Part shown: one piece after another, positions 23,608-32,849 of the stretch
Position numbering within the stretch: position 1 is the first letter of the stretch
How the letters are laid out: every line of letters begins with the position of its first letter
Assembly (NCBI RefSeq): GCF_000737065.1
Contig: NZ_AQRC01000002.1
Span: 310,001 to 374,000 of the forward strand
Direction: 5' to 3'
DNA from: Thioclava atlantica
GTDB taxonomy: Bacteria; Pseudomonadota; Alphaproteobacteria; Rhodobacterales; Rhodobacteraceae
DNA: 64,000 bases
Made by a program: the position numbers and the translations under genes
The notes under the pieces: model-generated
Databases searched by the model: none
Told to the model about the DNA's origin: nothing
What the model saw: only the letters and a program-made list of their open reading frames with translations

Positions 23608-24542
23608 CCCGGATCCTGATCACCGGTGCCAGCGGCATGATCGGCCGAGTGCTGACCGCCGAGCTTGCCGCGAGCGGCCACGAGATCATCGCGACCGATC
23701 TGGCCGCCCCCAAAGACCTGCCCGCGGGTGTGCGTTTCGTCGCGATGGATGTGACGACCGATGCGCCTGCCCAAGTGATCGCACAGGAGCGGCCCGAGGT
23801 GATCGTGCATCTCGCCTCCATCGTCACCCCCGGCCCCGGCATGGGCCGCGATCTGGCCTACCGGGTCGATGTCGAGGGCACGCGCAAGGTGCTCGATGCG
23901 GCTCTGGCAAACGGCGTGCGGCGGCTTGTCGTGACCTCGTCGGGCGCGGCCTATGGCTATCACGCCGACAATCCCGTGCCTTTGCGCGAAACCGATCCCC
24001 TGCGCGGCAATCCCGAATTTGCCTATGCCGATCACAAGCGGCAGGTCGAGGAGATGCTGGCCGAGGCGCGCGCCACCCACCCTGCTCTCGAACAGGTCGT
24101 GCTGCGGGTCGGCACGGTTCTGGGCGCGGGCACCGACAACCAGATCACGGCGCTGTTTCGCAAGCCGCGCCTGCTCGCGATCCGGGGCAGCGAGAGCCCC
24201 TTCGTCTTCATCTGGACCCGCGATCTGGCCCGCATCCTGAGGCGGGCCGCGACCGATGGCCCGCCGGGTATCTTCAACGTCGCGGGCGATGGGGCACTGG
24301 GCGTGAGCGAGCTGGCGCGACGTCTGGACAAACCCGTGCGCCGCCTGCCCGCGCTCGGGATCAAGGCGGCCCTGGCGATCGCCCATCCGCTGGGCCTCAG
24401 CCGTTACGGGCCCGAACAGGTGCGCTTCCTGCAATACCGCCCCGTGCTGGCCAATGACGCGCTGAAGGAGGTGTTCGGCTACACGCCCGAGCTGACCAGC
24501 GCCGAGGTCTTCGATCTCTGGGCCCGCGAGGCAGGGCTATGA
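23604..24542 (+). CDS. NAD-dependent epimerase/dehydratase-type SDR
   Basis: A 312-residue extended SDR. The nucleotide motif GASGMIG is at residues 8-14, the acidic residue after beta-2 is in ATDLAA, and the catalytic pair YxxxK is YADHK in NPEFAYADHKRQVEEML, with Ser in VTSSGAAYG. HLASIVTPG corresponds to the conserved active-site stretch. It overlaps both neighbours by ATGA. Family members act as epimerases, dehydratases or 3-beta-hydroxysteroid-type dehydrogenases; the context with an FMO suggests a ketone/alcohol step rather than nucleotide-sugar chemistry. Confidence 0.82.
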   Translation: MTRILITGASGMIGRVLTAELAASGHEIIATDLAAPKDLPAGVRFVAMDVTTDAPAQVIAQERPEVIVHLASIVTPGPGMGRDLAYRVDVEGTRKVLDAALANGVRRLVVTSSGAAYGYHADNPVPLRETDPLRGNPEFAYADHKRQVEEMLAEARATHPALEQVVLRVGTVLGAGTDNQITALFRKPRLLAIRGSESPFVFIWTRDLARILRRAATDGPPGIFNVAGDGALGVSELARRLDKPVRRLPALGIKAALAIAHPLGLSRYGPEQVRFLQYRPVLANDALKEVFGYTPELTSAEVFDLWAREAGL

Positions 24543-25345
24543 GCGCGCGGGTCGCAGTGATCTCGGGCGGTGCCGGGGGGCTGGGACAGGCGCTCTCGAC
24601 CGAACTGCGCTCGGAAGGCTGGCATCTCATACTTCTCGACAGGGATATCACCGCGCTCTCGGCCAAGCCGGATCAAGAGGCCATCGCCTGCGACCTGACC
24701 GATCGGGTCCAGCTCGCCAGCGCCTGCGCCGACATCCTCGCACGCCATCCCCGGATCGATCTCGTCATCTACAATGCAGGCGTCACCCAGATCGGGCCTT
24801 TCTCTGACCTGACCGAGGCTGCGCATCGCAAGGTGTTCGAGATCAACTACTTCGCGGCGACCGCGATGGCGCGGCACTTCCTGCAACCGCTCCGGCAAAG
24901 CCACGGCACGCATCTGGCGATTTCCTCGGTCGCGGGGTTCTCGCCGCTCTATCACCGCACCGCCTATGCGGCGTCGAAACATGCGCTGGAAGGGTTCTTC
25001 AAATCGCTGCGCTCCGAGGAAGCCCCGCATGGCGTGCGCGTCCAGATCGCCGCGCCGTCCTTCGTGGCTACCAATATCGGCCGGACTCAGCGGCAGGCGG
25101 ATGGCATCGCCCGCCCCGGCGCCGCGGCAGACGGGGTGGATTATCTGACCCCGGAGGCCGCGGCGCGGATCATCGTGACCGGCCTGAAACGGGGCCACCC
25201 GATGATACCTGTCGGGCGTGTCGCGCGGCTGGCCTGGTGGATCAACCGCGCCTCGCCGCGCCTCTTCCAGCGCCTGATGGAACGCAACATCGCGGATCGG
25301 GACCGCAACCGGGTTGCTGATCGGGAAGGCGAAGGGACCTTATGA
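24539..25345 (+). CDS. Classical SDR oxidoreductase
   Basis: A 268-residue classical short-chain dehydrogenase. The cofactor motif is SGGAGGLG (TGxxxGxG variant), LLDRD follows beta-2 (NAD preference), IYNAGV is the NNAG-type motif, and the catalytic residues are Ser in AISSVAG and YAASK. The C-terminal region (MIPVGRVARLAWWINRASPRLFQRLM) resembles lipid- or steroid-acting SDRs. It is last in the cassette, overlapping the previous stop, and a stem-loop follows about 100 bases later. Confidence 0.85.
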   Translation: MSARVAVISGGAGGLGQALSTELRSEGWHLILLDRDITALSAKPDQEAIACDLTDRVQLASACADILARHPRIDLVIYNAGVTQIGPFSDLTEAAHRKVFEINYFAATAMARHFLQPLRQSHGTHLAISSVAGFSPLYHRTAYAASKHALEGFFKSLRSEEAPHGVRVQIAAPSFVATNIGRTQRQADGIARPGAAADGVDYLTPEAAARIIVTGLKRGHPMIPVGRVARLAWWINRASPRLFQRLMERNIADRDRNRVADREGEGTL

Positions 25346-25509
25346 CCGCAAAGGGACTTTCCTGGGCCTGGCCTTCACTCGCGCGGCGTTGAGTAACCGA
25401 AAATCGAGCGGAAGGGCTGCCCATTCGCGGCGTCGCTCCCGCATGAGAAAAGCAGCCGGACCGGGATCCGACTGCTTTCGTTCTTGACCTGACGGGGCAG
25501 GAAGCTCCG
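25346..25509. other. Intergenic region after the SDR cassette
   Basis: No gene visible apart from the terminator listed separately. The rest of the gap to 25964 contains a possible 54-residue minus-strand frame (25510-25674) and an AT-richer stretch around 25680-25745, which is unusual for this high-GC window and could hold a promoter. Confidence 0.35.
25449..25478 (+). terminator. Terminator after the FMO/BASS/SDR cassette
   Basis: AAAGCAG (25449-25455) pairs with CTGCTTT (25472-25478), extended by CGGA/TCCG with one mismatch, around a short loop; a T-rich tail (TTTCGTTCTT) follows. It is about 100 bases past the last SDR stop codon. Confidence 0.65.
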
Positions 25510-25674
25510 TCAGGAAAACCGGCGGTTTGCCTTCAAAGGGGATGACTGCAAGGAGCGCCGATCGCGTCGGGGCGGGAAGCCATTGTTGCGCTGCAGGGCA
25601 TCGAGGCGAGCCTCGACGATAGGATCACAGCGCGGGCAGAAAAAGGCGATCAAAAGGGCCAAAAATCGTGGCAT
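25510..25674 (-). CDS. Possible small protein with CPRC motif (uncertain)
   Basis: A 54-codon frame starting ATG at 25674: a hydrophobic N-terminus (PRFLALLIAFFCPRCDP), then a helical EARLDALQRNN and a basic tail. AGGA lies 13-16 bases upstream, farther than ideal. I do not recognise it and it may be chance. It lies in a 619-base gap that otherwise has no gene. Confidence 0.22.
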   Translation of the reverse strand: MPRFLALLIAFFCPRCDPIVEARLDALQRNNGFPPRRDRRSLQSSPLKANRRFS

Positions 25675-25964
25675 TTACTTGGGGGGTCCTCGTAAAAAGC
25701 TATATCCTAGGTTCACCAATTATTGATTTTCCGTGAAATTGAGGCGCTGAGGCGGCAAACAGAGGGAATATCGAGGGCCGAGAAAGGGTATTTCTGTGTG
25801 GGAACAGCGGATGGCTCCACAATCACGAATCCCAAGGGCTGATTGTCCCCAACTGCTCTACAGCCCTGCGCGTGCTGTCCTCGCCGAGTGCCAAATCCGG
25901 CTTCCTTCGCCAGCGCCCCCGGTAAAGCCACGGCGATCCCGGGCCTGACGAAGCAGGGCGCGGG

Positions 25965-27170
25965 TCACTGGTAGCGCAAAGCCTCGATCGGATCGAGACG
26001 CGCCGCGGCCCGGGCCGGGAAATAGCCGAAGACCATGCCGACAAGGGCCGAGAAACCGAAGGCGAGCGCGATCACTCCCAGGCTCGGAGAGAACGGGATC
26101 GCCATGATCTGGGCGCCGACATAGGCCAGCGCCAGACCGCACAGAATGCCGATCACCCCGCCGAGAACCGACAGCACGACCGCCTCGACGAGGAACTGCA
26201 TGAGAACCTGCCGTGCCTGCGCGCCCACCGCGAGGCGGATCCCGATCTCGCGCGTGCGCTCGGTCACCGAGACCAGCATGATGTTCATGATCCCGATCCC
26301 GCCGACGAGCAGGCTCACCGCCGCGACCGAGGAGAGCAGCCCGGTCAGCACCGCGTTCACCGAATTGAGCATCGAGGCCAGTTCCCGCATGTCGAAGACG
26401 GAGAAATCGTCCTCCTCGCCGATCGCGATCCTGCGGCGATCCCGCATCAGCCCTTCGATGTCGGAGGTCGCCCGGCTGACCGAGACGTTCCGCGCGACCT
26501 GAACCGAGATCGACGCGACATCCTGATCGCCCAGAAGACGGCGCTGCACGGTGCGGATCGGCATGAGGATCAGATCGTCCTGATCCTGCCCGAAAGACCC
26601 CGCGCCCTTGGCGCTCAGAAGGCCGATCACCTCGCAGGAGATCGACTTCACGCGGATCTTCTCTCCGATCGGGTCGGTGGCTCCGAAAAGCGCGGTCCGC
26701 ACGGTTTCGCCGATGATGCACAGATTGGCGCCGCTGCGATCCTCCGCCCTCGTGAAACCGCGCCCGCGCGCGATCTCCCAGCCGCCCACCGCGAGATAAT
26801 CGGAGGTGGTCCCGATGATCGAGGTCGTGCGGTTGGCATTGCCGTAGACCGCCGTTTGCGCAGTCGAAACCGTGGGGGCCACCGCAGACAGGCTGCCCAG
26901 ATCCTGAAGCGCCTGATAGTCGGAAAGCTTGAGCGCCGGCGCGGTGTCGCGCGCGCCCGGCCCCATTCCGCTCGTGCCGGAGCGCAGCACGAGAACATTC
27001 GCGCCGAGCGCCGAGACATCGGCCGAGACCTGCTCGGACGAGCCCTGCCCGATCGTCAGCATCGCGATCACCGCGGCGACACCGATCACGACGCCCAGCA
27101 CCGTCAGGAAGGAGCGCAATACGTTGCGCCTGATCGCGGTGAGCGCGAGACGGACGGTTTCCCACAGCAT
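25965..27170 (-). CDS. MacB-type ABC transporter permease
   Basis: A 401-residue permease with four membrane segments: one at the N-terminus (RSFLTVLGVVIGVAAVIAMLTIG) and three near the C-terminus (AVLTGLLSSVAAVSLLVGGIGIMNIMLVSVTERTREIGIR, here only partly membrane, plus two more). A large periplasmic domain (residues 50-270) is typical of MacB/LolC-like mechanotransmission proteins. RTREIGIRLAVGA is the conserved coupling segment. In E. coli MacB the ATPase is fused to this part; here it is the preceding gene, overlapping by TGATG. It ends the minus-strand macA-ATPase-permease operon. Confidence 0.88.
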   Translation of the reverse strand: MLWETVRLALTAIRRNVLRSFLTVLGVVIGVAAVIAMLTIGQGSSEQVSADVSALGANVLVLRSGTSGMGPGARDTAPALKLSDYQALQDLGSLSAVAPTVSTAQTAVYGNANRTTSIIGTTSDYLAVGGWEIARGRGFTRAEDRSGANLCIIGETVRTALFGATDPIGEKIRVKSISCEVIGLLSAKGAGSFGQDQDDLILMPIRTVQRRLLGDQDVASISVQVARNVSVSRATSDIEGLMRDRRRIAIGEEDDFSVFDMRELASMLNSVNAVLTGLLSSVAAVSLLVGGIGIMNIMLVSVTERTREIGIRLAVGAQARQVLMQFLVEAVVLSVLGGVIGILCGLALAYVGAQIMAIPFSPSLGVIALAFGFSALVGMVFGYFPARAAARLDPIEALRYQ

Positions 27171-27874
27171 CAGGCCGGCTCCCTCCGCGCGGCGGTATCG
27201 CGCACCACGCGGCCATCGGTGAAGACGACCAGGCGCGAGGCGAAGGCGGCCATGTCCTCCTCATGGGTGACCATGATGATCGTCAGCCCCGCCTCGCGGT
27301 TGAGCCGCTGGATGAGCTCCATGATCTCGAGGCTGCGTTTCGTGTCGAGATTGCCCGTCGGCTCATCGGCAAGCACCACCATCGGATCGCCCGCCAGAGC
27401 GCGGGCGATCGCGACGCGCTGCTGCTGGCCGCCCGAGAGCTGCGAGGGGGTGTGATGTTCGCGCCCTTCGAGACCGACCCGCGCCAGCACCTCGCGCGCC
27501 CTCGCGATCCGTTCGGCCTTGCCCTGCCCCTTGTAGATCAGCGGCAGTTCGACATTCTCCAGCGCCGTGGTGCGCGCCAGAAGATTGTACCCCTGAAAGA
27601 CGAAGCCGAGATAGTGGCGGCGCAAAAGTGCGCGCTGGTCTTGATCGAGCGTGCCGACCTCGACCCCGTTGAAGAGGTAATGTCCCGCACTCGGCCGGTC
27701 GAGACAGCCGATGATGTTCATCGCCGTCGACTTGCCCGAGCCCGAGGCCCCCATGATCGCCACGAATTCCCCTTGCTCGACCCGCAGATCCACGCCGTCC
27801 AAGGCGCGCACGAGCGCCTCTCCCGAGCCGTAGGTACGGGTGATGCCGCGCAGCTCGATCAGCGGCGCGCTCAT
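27170..27874 (-). CDS. MacB-type ABC transporter ATP-binding protein
   Basis: A 234-residue ATPase of the LolD/MacB group. Walker A is GASGSGKST, the Q-loop is in FVFQGYNLLARTTALENVELP, the signature is LSGGQQQR, Walker B is VVLADEPT followed by GNLDTK, and the switch His is in VTHEEDMA. The start overlaps the stop of the adaptor gene (ATGA) and the stop overlaps the permease start. It powers a periplasm-to-outside efflux machine, not import. Confidence 0.92.
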   Translation of the reverse strand: MSAPLIELRGITRTYGSGEALVRALDGVDLRVEQGEFVAIMGASGSGKSTAMNIIGCLDRPSAGHYLFNGVEVGTLDQDQRALLRRHYLGFVFQGYNLLARTTALENVELPLIYKGQGKAERIARAREVLARVGLEGREHHTPSQLSGGQQQRVAIARALAGDPMVVLADEPTGNLDTKRSLEIMELIQRLNREAGLTIIMVTHEEDMAAFASRLVVFTDGRVVRDTAARREPA

Positions 27875-29130
27875 CTTGCCGCCTCGCTCTGATCGGTGAT
27901 CACCTGATCGCCTTCGGAGAGATCTCCGCCGGTGATGATGGTGAACCTGCCATTCGAGGCGCTCGGCGTGACGGCGACCTCGACCGGGACGTCATCGCGC
28001 AGGACCCAGACCGATTTTCCGGTCGCGCTACCGCTCGCGCTGTCCGAGCCCGAGCGTCTGGGGATGATCAACCCGATGAGCCCGCCCCCTGTATTGCCGC
28101 CGGTCTCTTCCACCTCTTGCGGGGGCGCATAGCGGAGCGCCGCATTGGGCACCTGCAGCGCGTCCTTCGCCTCTTCGACCGTGATCGTCGCGGTCGCCGT
28201 CATCCCCGGGCGCAGGAGCAGACCGGAATTGTCGACCGCGAGCACCCCCTTGTAGGTGACCACGTCCTCCGTCGTCTCGGGCGCGTAGCGAAGCTGGGTG
28301 ATGGTCGCGGGGAAGGTTCGTCCGGGATAGGCGTCGACGGTGAAGACCGCCGCATCGCCGACCGCGACCTGCCCGATATCCGCCTCGTCTATATCGACGA
28401 GCAGCTGCATCTTGCGCAGATCCTCGGCCAGCGTGAACAGCGTCGGCGCCGAGAGCGAGGCCGCGACGATCTGCCCGGCGGACACGTCGCGATCGAGCAC
28501 CACGCCCTTGATCGGCGAGCGGATCACAGATTTGTCGAGGTCATCCTTCTGAAGCGCGAGATTGGCCTGAGCCAGCGTGAGCGATGCCTGCGCCGCCTCG
28601 ACCGCCGCCTCGGCGCGTTCCTTCTTCGCGACATAGGTCACGAAATCGCTGTGCTTCACGACGCCCCGCCGTTCGAGCTCGGCCTGTGCGATGTAGAGCT
28701 CGCTCGCCTCGCGCAAGGTCGCCTCCGCCTGCGCAACCTGCGCCTTCGCATTGGCGAGCGCGGCTTCGGCATTGGCGACCTGCGCCTTGAATTTCGTGTC
28801 GTCGAGCCGGGCGAGCACCTGCCCGACCTCGACCTCGTCATTGTAATCGACCTCGATACTGGCAAGCGTGCCCGAAAGCTCCGAGGACACCTCGACCTCG
28901 GTCGTGGGCTGCACGGTGCCGGTGGCCGTGACGGTCACCGTCAGATCGCCCCGTGTCGCGGCCTGCGTGACATAAGTCGTGCGCTGCGCTTCCTGCGTGC
29001 GTCCGATCCAGAGCCACGCACCGACACCCGCCAGAAGCAGGAGCACCGCGAGCCCCCAGATCCACCCTTTCCGGCCCCGCTTCGCCGTCGCGAGCATCTC
29101 TTCGATATCTTCCCGGGTCTTCTCCGCCAT
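27871..29130 (-). CDS. MacA/HlyD-type periplasmic adaptor protein
   Basis: A 419-residue membrane-fusion protein. A cytoplasmic basic N-terminus precedes one membrane helix (GWIWGLAVLLLLAGVGAWLWIG, parts). The split lipoyl domain is seen in VEVSSELSGTLASIEVDYNDEV and KSVIRSPIKGVVLDRDVSAG, flanking a long coiled-coil hairpin rich in Ala, Glu and Gln (residues 115-200). A C-terminal Ser/Gly-rich insert (PRRSGSDSASGSATGKS) interrupts the membrane-proximal domain. With the ATPase and permease it would form a tripartite pump using a TolC-like channel encoded elsewhere. Peptide, siderophore or macrolide export are possible. Confidence 0.88.
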   Translation of the reverse strand: MAEKTREDIEEMLATAKRGRKGWIWGLAVLLLLAGVGAWLWIGRTQEAQRTTYVTQAATRGDLTVTVTATGTVQPTTEVEVSSELSGTLASIEVDYNDEVEVGQVLARLDDTKFKAQVANAEAALANAKAQVAQAEATLREASELYIAQAELERRGVVKHSDFVTYVAKKERAEAAVEAAQASLTLAQANLALQKDDLDKSVIRSPIKGVVLDRDVSAGQIVAASLSAPTLFTLAEDLRKMQLLVDIDEADIGQVAVGDAAVFTVDAYPGRTFPATITQLRYAPETTEDVVTYKGVLAVDNSGLLLRPGMTATATITVEEAKDALQVPNAALRYAPPQEVEETGGNTGGGLIGLIIPRRSGSDSASGSATGKSVWVLRDDVPVEVAVTPSASNGRFTIITGGDLSEGDQVITDQSEAAR

Positions 29131-29413
29131 CTCGCATCCGCTCTTTTCGCGCCCGTTCCCGACGCATGGTCATGGATGATACGTCCCAAGAGGTCGCATC
29201 CGTCGCGGTGGCGCGCCTTGCGTTAGGACAAAGCGGCCCCAAAAAGCCGGGTTTCACGCTCGAATTTGGCTTTTGGCAGGCAAGGTTGGGAGGCGAAGCG
29301 AACAGCGCCGCCCCCCATGGCTGAGCATGGTCAGCGGGGCGGCAAGGGAGCCGTGGGTTTCGCGGCCCGAAGGCATCCTGCAAAGAGAGATGCTTCCCGG
29401 CCCCTCGCGAGGG

Positions 29414-31906
29414 TCAGAAGGTGAACTTCCAGGAGACGCTGGCGTAAGGCGCGACATCCCCACCGACGCTGCGGACCCCGGCGGCCCCTCTGAGATCGGG
29501 CCTGATTTGGCCGCCAAGCTGACGATTGAGCGAGAAGGCGAGATCGACGGGCCGATCGGCGGCGTGGAGCGCGATGGTCTCCGCGCTTCTGGTGACCCCC
29601 GTGCTGACCTTCCCGTCCACCGATGCGGTGCGCGCGGTGGGGACGCTGGTGGCGATCGAGCCGCTCCCGACCGTCAGCGGGGTCGAAAGCGACATGCCGA
29701 AGGTGCCGCCCGCGAAGTCCCGCTCGAAGCCGATGCCGAAGCCCTGCGCCGCGAGCCCCTGCCCGGATTCGAACATCCCGCCTTGCGTGAAATCGCTGCT
29801 CGACATCCCGGCCACGAGGGAGATCCGCGTCTGCGGCGCGACCGGCAGGCTCAGCGCGAGATGGGCGAAGGTCGTATCGGCGCGGGCCTGCCCCCCCGCC
29901 GCCCCGGTGAAGACCGTGCCGAGCACCGATCCGCCTTCGACGATGCGCCCCGCGGTCAAGGACAGGCTGAGCGCGTCATGGTGCATCTCGAGGCTCAGCG
30001 CCTGAAGCGACCCGCTATTGCCCGCGGCATTGCCGCTCGCGGTATCGAAGCCGAGGGAGAGCGTCGGCGAGAGAGGAACCGAGATCGCGGAGGACGCGGT
30101 CGCGGCAAGCGCGCTCACCGGGTCCACCAGCGACAGCGCCGAGGTCACCGGACGCCGCGCGGTGCTGAGATCCTGACCCGCCGAGCCGTCGGCATTGAAG
30201 GCGAAGGAAAAGGAAGCGCTCCGGTGGCGAATGCCCGAGAGCACGCCTTCGGTGGTCTCGGCCTCGTAGCCCGGCGCGATCGGGACATAGGCGCTGGTGG
30301 CGCGAAGAAGATCGTAGGGAGACGCGTCATGCACGATGCCCGTGAGATGCGTCGAATAGCCGCGGTCGTAGCGATCGGTCACCATCAAGGTCCGGTCGCC
30401 AAGCGAGGCAGGCAACGCGGCGGCGAGCGGGCCGCGGGCCACCACCGCGGTCCGGGTCAGAGGGACCGAGCCGTCCTGGGTCGAGCTTCCGGTCATCACG
30501 CTCAGGGTTCCCTGCGGCGTGACCGCCTTGGAGAGATCGAGCAGCCCCGCCCCGTAGACCGGATCGACGCCCGCCGCGCCGAGATCGTCGGCCGTGTCGA
30601 GCAGGATCCGCGAGATCTGCGGCGCGGTCAGTTCGGGAAACTGGCTCTTGAGAACCCCGGCCGCACCGGTCACCAGGGGGGCTGCGAAGGATGTCCCGCT
30701 CATCGTGCCGACCGGCGAAAGGGCGGTGCCTCCGAGCCGGGACGAGGTGACGTTCACCCCCGGCGCGACCAGGCAGAAATTCATGGCCGTGCCGCAGCGG
30801 TTCGAAAACGAGGCGATGGTATTGGTCTGATCCACGGCGCCGACCGCGAGGATATAACCCTGCATCTGCGTCATCAGCGTGGGAATGCCGGCCGTGACGG
30901 AGACGTCCGAGTTGCCGGCATTGCCGGCCGCGAACACCTGCAGAAGATCGTTGTTGCGCGTATCGTTCAGCGCGGAGACCACGCTCGATCCGAGAAACGC
31001 CTCGAGTTCGGATTGACTCGCGAAATCGCTGATCGAGATCTCGTTGCCCTGGCTGTCCACATAGGCCCAGCTGTTGTTGAGCGCGGTGACATTCGCCGCA
31101 ACCGACCCACGCATCGCACCGACCCAGGGATCGGTCGCAGAGGCGACCCCGGCCCCGTCGGAGCCCGGAATGCCGCGATAGACGACGAGTTGCGAGCCGA
31201 AGGAGACGCCATGGGTCCCGATGTCGTTCTTCGCGCCCGCGATCAGCCCCGCGACGAAGGTGCCGTGCCCGTCCTGGTCCTGGATGCCGTTCGCGTCGTC
31301 GATGTAGTTGCGGCTGTCTGCCGTATCCACATTCGCGGCGAAATCGGGATGATCGAGGTCGATACCGGTGTCGAGTAGCCCGAGCCTCACCCCCTGCCCC
31401 TGCGCCCCCATCGCATAGCGATCGGCCGCGCCTATAGCCTCGAGCGCCCAGTTGGTGTTGTATTCGGGCGTGCGGAAGCTTGCCGCGCTTCCGCTCAGGG
31501 GCGGGCTGCCCGGGATGGGCGAGGAACTCGCCTCATTCGAACTCGCCCCCGAGGATCCGCCGCCTCCCGCCGCCGCGGCGAGACCCGCCGCGCCAACCAC
31601 GCCGAGGATCATCGGCAGAGGCAAAGCCGGGGCGGCTGCGACGTTGCCTGCGACGCGCGGCGCGGTTTGCGTGCCGCTCAGGAAGGCCGTGATCAGCTCG
31701 GGATGGTTGAGCGTGAGATATCTGTAGGACGCATCGAAGCTCGTAGGGTCCTGGCGATAGCGCTCGATGAGAACTCTCAGGACGTCCCGGGGCGACAGGG
31801 CTTCGGAAATCGGGGCCCAGGGGCGCGCGGAGGCCGTGAGGGGAAGCGAAATGCAAAGAGCCGTCGCGAGGAGGAAGGCGATTTTGGAGCGCGGCGGAAG
31901 CTGCAT
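29414..31906 (-). CDS. Subtilisin-type (S8) serine protease autotransporter
   Basis: An 830-residue outer-membrane protein. A signal peptide (IAFLLATALCISLPLTASA) is followed by about 65 residues of pre-domain and a second hydrophobic stretch (PMILGVVGAAGLAAAAGGGG, residues 99-118) with a Ser-rich linker. The S8 domain spans about residues 150-480 with the full triad: Asp179 in LLDTGIDLDHPDF, His214 in DGHGTFVAG, Ser406 in GTSFAAPLV. Residues 560-830 are a beta-barrel of alternating strands ending in WKFTF, the typical autotransporter C-terminus. It should be a surface protease. It is monocistronic and minus-strand. Confidence 0.9.
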   Translation of the reverse strand: MQLPPRSKIAFLLATALCISLPLTASARPWAPISEALSPRDVLRVLIERYRQDPTSFDASYRYLTLNHPELITAFLSGTQTAPRVAGNVAAAPALPLPMILGVVGAAGLAAAAGGGGSSGASSNEASSSPIPGSPPLSGSAASFRTPEYNTNWALEAIGAADRYAMGAQGQGVRLGLLDTGIDLDHPDFAANVDTADSRNYIDDANGIQDQDGHGTFVAGLIAGAKNDIGTHGVSFGSQLVVYRGIPGSDGAGVASATDPWVGAMRGSVAANVTALNNSWAYVDSQGNEISISDFASQSELEAFLGSSVVSALNDTRNNDLLQVFAAGNAGNSDVSVTAGIPTLMTQMQGYILAVGAVDQTNTIASFSNRCGTAMNFCLVAPGVNVTSSRLGGTALSPVGTMSGTSFAAPLVTGAAGVLKSQFPELTAPQISRILLDTADDLGAAGVDPVYGAGLLDLSKAVTPQGTLSVMTGSSTQDGSVPLTRTAVVARGPLAAALPASLGDRTLMVTDRYDRGYSTHLTGIVHDASPYDLLRATSAYVPIAPGYEAETTEGVLSGIRHRSASFSFAFNADGSAGQDLSTARRPVTSALSLVDPVSALAATASSAISVPLSPTLSLGFDTASGNAAGNSGSLQALSLEMHHDALSLSLTAGRIVEGGSVLGTVFTGAAGGQARADTTFAHLALSLPVAPQTRISLVAGMSSSDFTQGGMFESGQGLAAQGFGIGFERDFAGGTFGMSLSTPLTVGSGSIATSVPTARTASVDGKVSTGVTRSAETIALHAADRPVDLAFSLNRQLGGQIRPDLRGAAGVRSVGGDVAPYASVSWKFTF

Positions 31907-32339
31907 GAAGGAATCTCTATTTTGCGGCGCGGGACCGTCGCGCGGGTAAAGGGGGGATATTCGGGGCTGACTGCCACCGGTGCGTGTTCGCCACGCAACC
32001 GCAGGAGGAGTCGACCGGGTTTTACCCTCCTACCAAGTTTGAACCCGCCTTGGACAGTTTTTTCACGCATCCCGCAGGATCGGGGGTGAGTGATGCCCTA
32101 CGATCTCACTCAGGCGATCGGGACCTTGTGCGCGATCGCCCTGCCCTCGAATTGCTCCGGACGGGTCGGAAATCGCGGCCCGCATGGCAAGGGGGAAGTT
32201 TGCCCGCCCCTCTCTGCGCGTTTGGCGAACGGCCAGGCGCGACGCGAGCGCCTCTTGCCGCGTGAGAAACCCACACGCTGAGAACAACAAGATATTGACA
32301 ATCCGACCCCGAAGACACCAACATGATGACGCTTTGGTT
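31907..32339. other. Intergenic region between protease and riboswitch
   Basis: About 430 bases with no supported gene. It must hold the divergent promoters of the protease and the nrd operon. TTGACA at 32295-32300 is a plausible -35 element for the riboswitch transcript, but the -10 region after 17 bases is weak. Confidence 0.4.
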
Positions 32340-32500
32340 CCTGCGATTCACGTCGTGGGTGAAGAGGGAAGCCGGTGCAAATCCGGCGCTGCCCCCGCAA
32401 CTGTAAGCGGCAAGCCGAGGTCCGATGCCACTGGTGCGACATGCGCCGGGAAGGCGGACCGGAGGCGTTCGAGCCGCGAGCCAGGAGACCTGCCAGAGCA
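32340..32500 (+). promoter_or_regulatory. Cobalamin (AdoCbl) riboswitch controlling nrdHIEF
   Basis: The plus strand shows the conserved aptamer core in order: GGGAAGCCGGTGCAAATCCG, then GCTGCCCCCGCAACTGTAAG (the most conserved stretch of this class), GATGCCACTG, GGGAAGGCGG and finally GCGAGCCAGGAGACCTGCC (B12-box). Order, spacing and sequences leave little doubt. It is about 115 bases upstream of nrdH. When adenosylcobalamin is plentiful it should switch off this B12-independent reductase in favour of a B12-dependent class II enzyme. Exact ends are approximate. Confidence 0.93.
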
Positions 32501-32613
32501 TGATAGACGACGACCGCGGCGGAGGGCCCGGGCGCGTGGCAATGCCGCGTCCGTGCGGCTGCCCACGAGCCTGCTCCCGTCTGCCGCAAGATCTGGCGAA
32601 AGGGACAGGACCA

Positions 32614-32835
32614 ATGACCATCACCGTGTATTCGAAACCCGCCTGCGTGCAATGCACCGCGACGACCCGAGCGCTCGAGGCGCGCGGCCTGAGCTTCGAG
32701 CTGGTCGATCTGACCGAGGACGATGCCGCGATGGAGCGGGTGCAGGCGCTCGGCTATCGGCAGGCGCCGGTCGTCATCGCGGGCGAGGATCACTGGGCGG
32801 GCTTCCGGCCCGACATGATCGGCAAGCTGACCTGA
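32614..32835 (+). CDS. nrdH: NrdH glutaredoxin-like electron donor
   Basis: A 73-residue thioredoxin-fold protein with redox motif CVQC (residues 11-14) in VYSKPACVQCTATTRALE and cis-Pro in YRQAPVVIAGEDHW. The C-terminal WAGFRPDMI is specific to NrdH rather than ordinary glutaredoxin. It reduces the class Ib ribonucleotide reductase using thioredoxin reductase. It follows the cobalamin riboswitch and precedes nrdI by 14 bases. Confidence 0.93.
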   Translation: MTITVYSKPACVQCTATTRALEARGLSFELVDLTEDDAAMERVQALGYRQAPVVIAGEDHWAGFRPDMIGKLT

Positions 32836-32849
32836 ACGGCAGCCGCACG

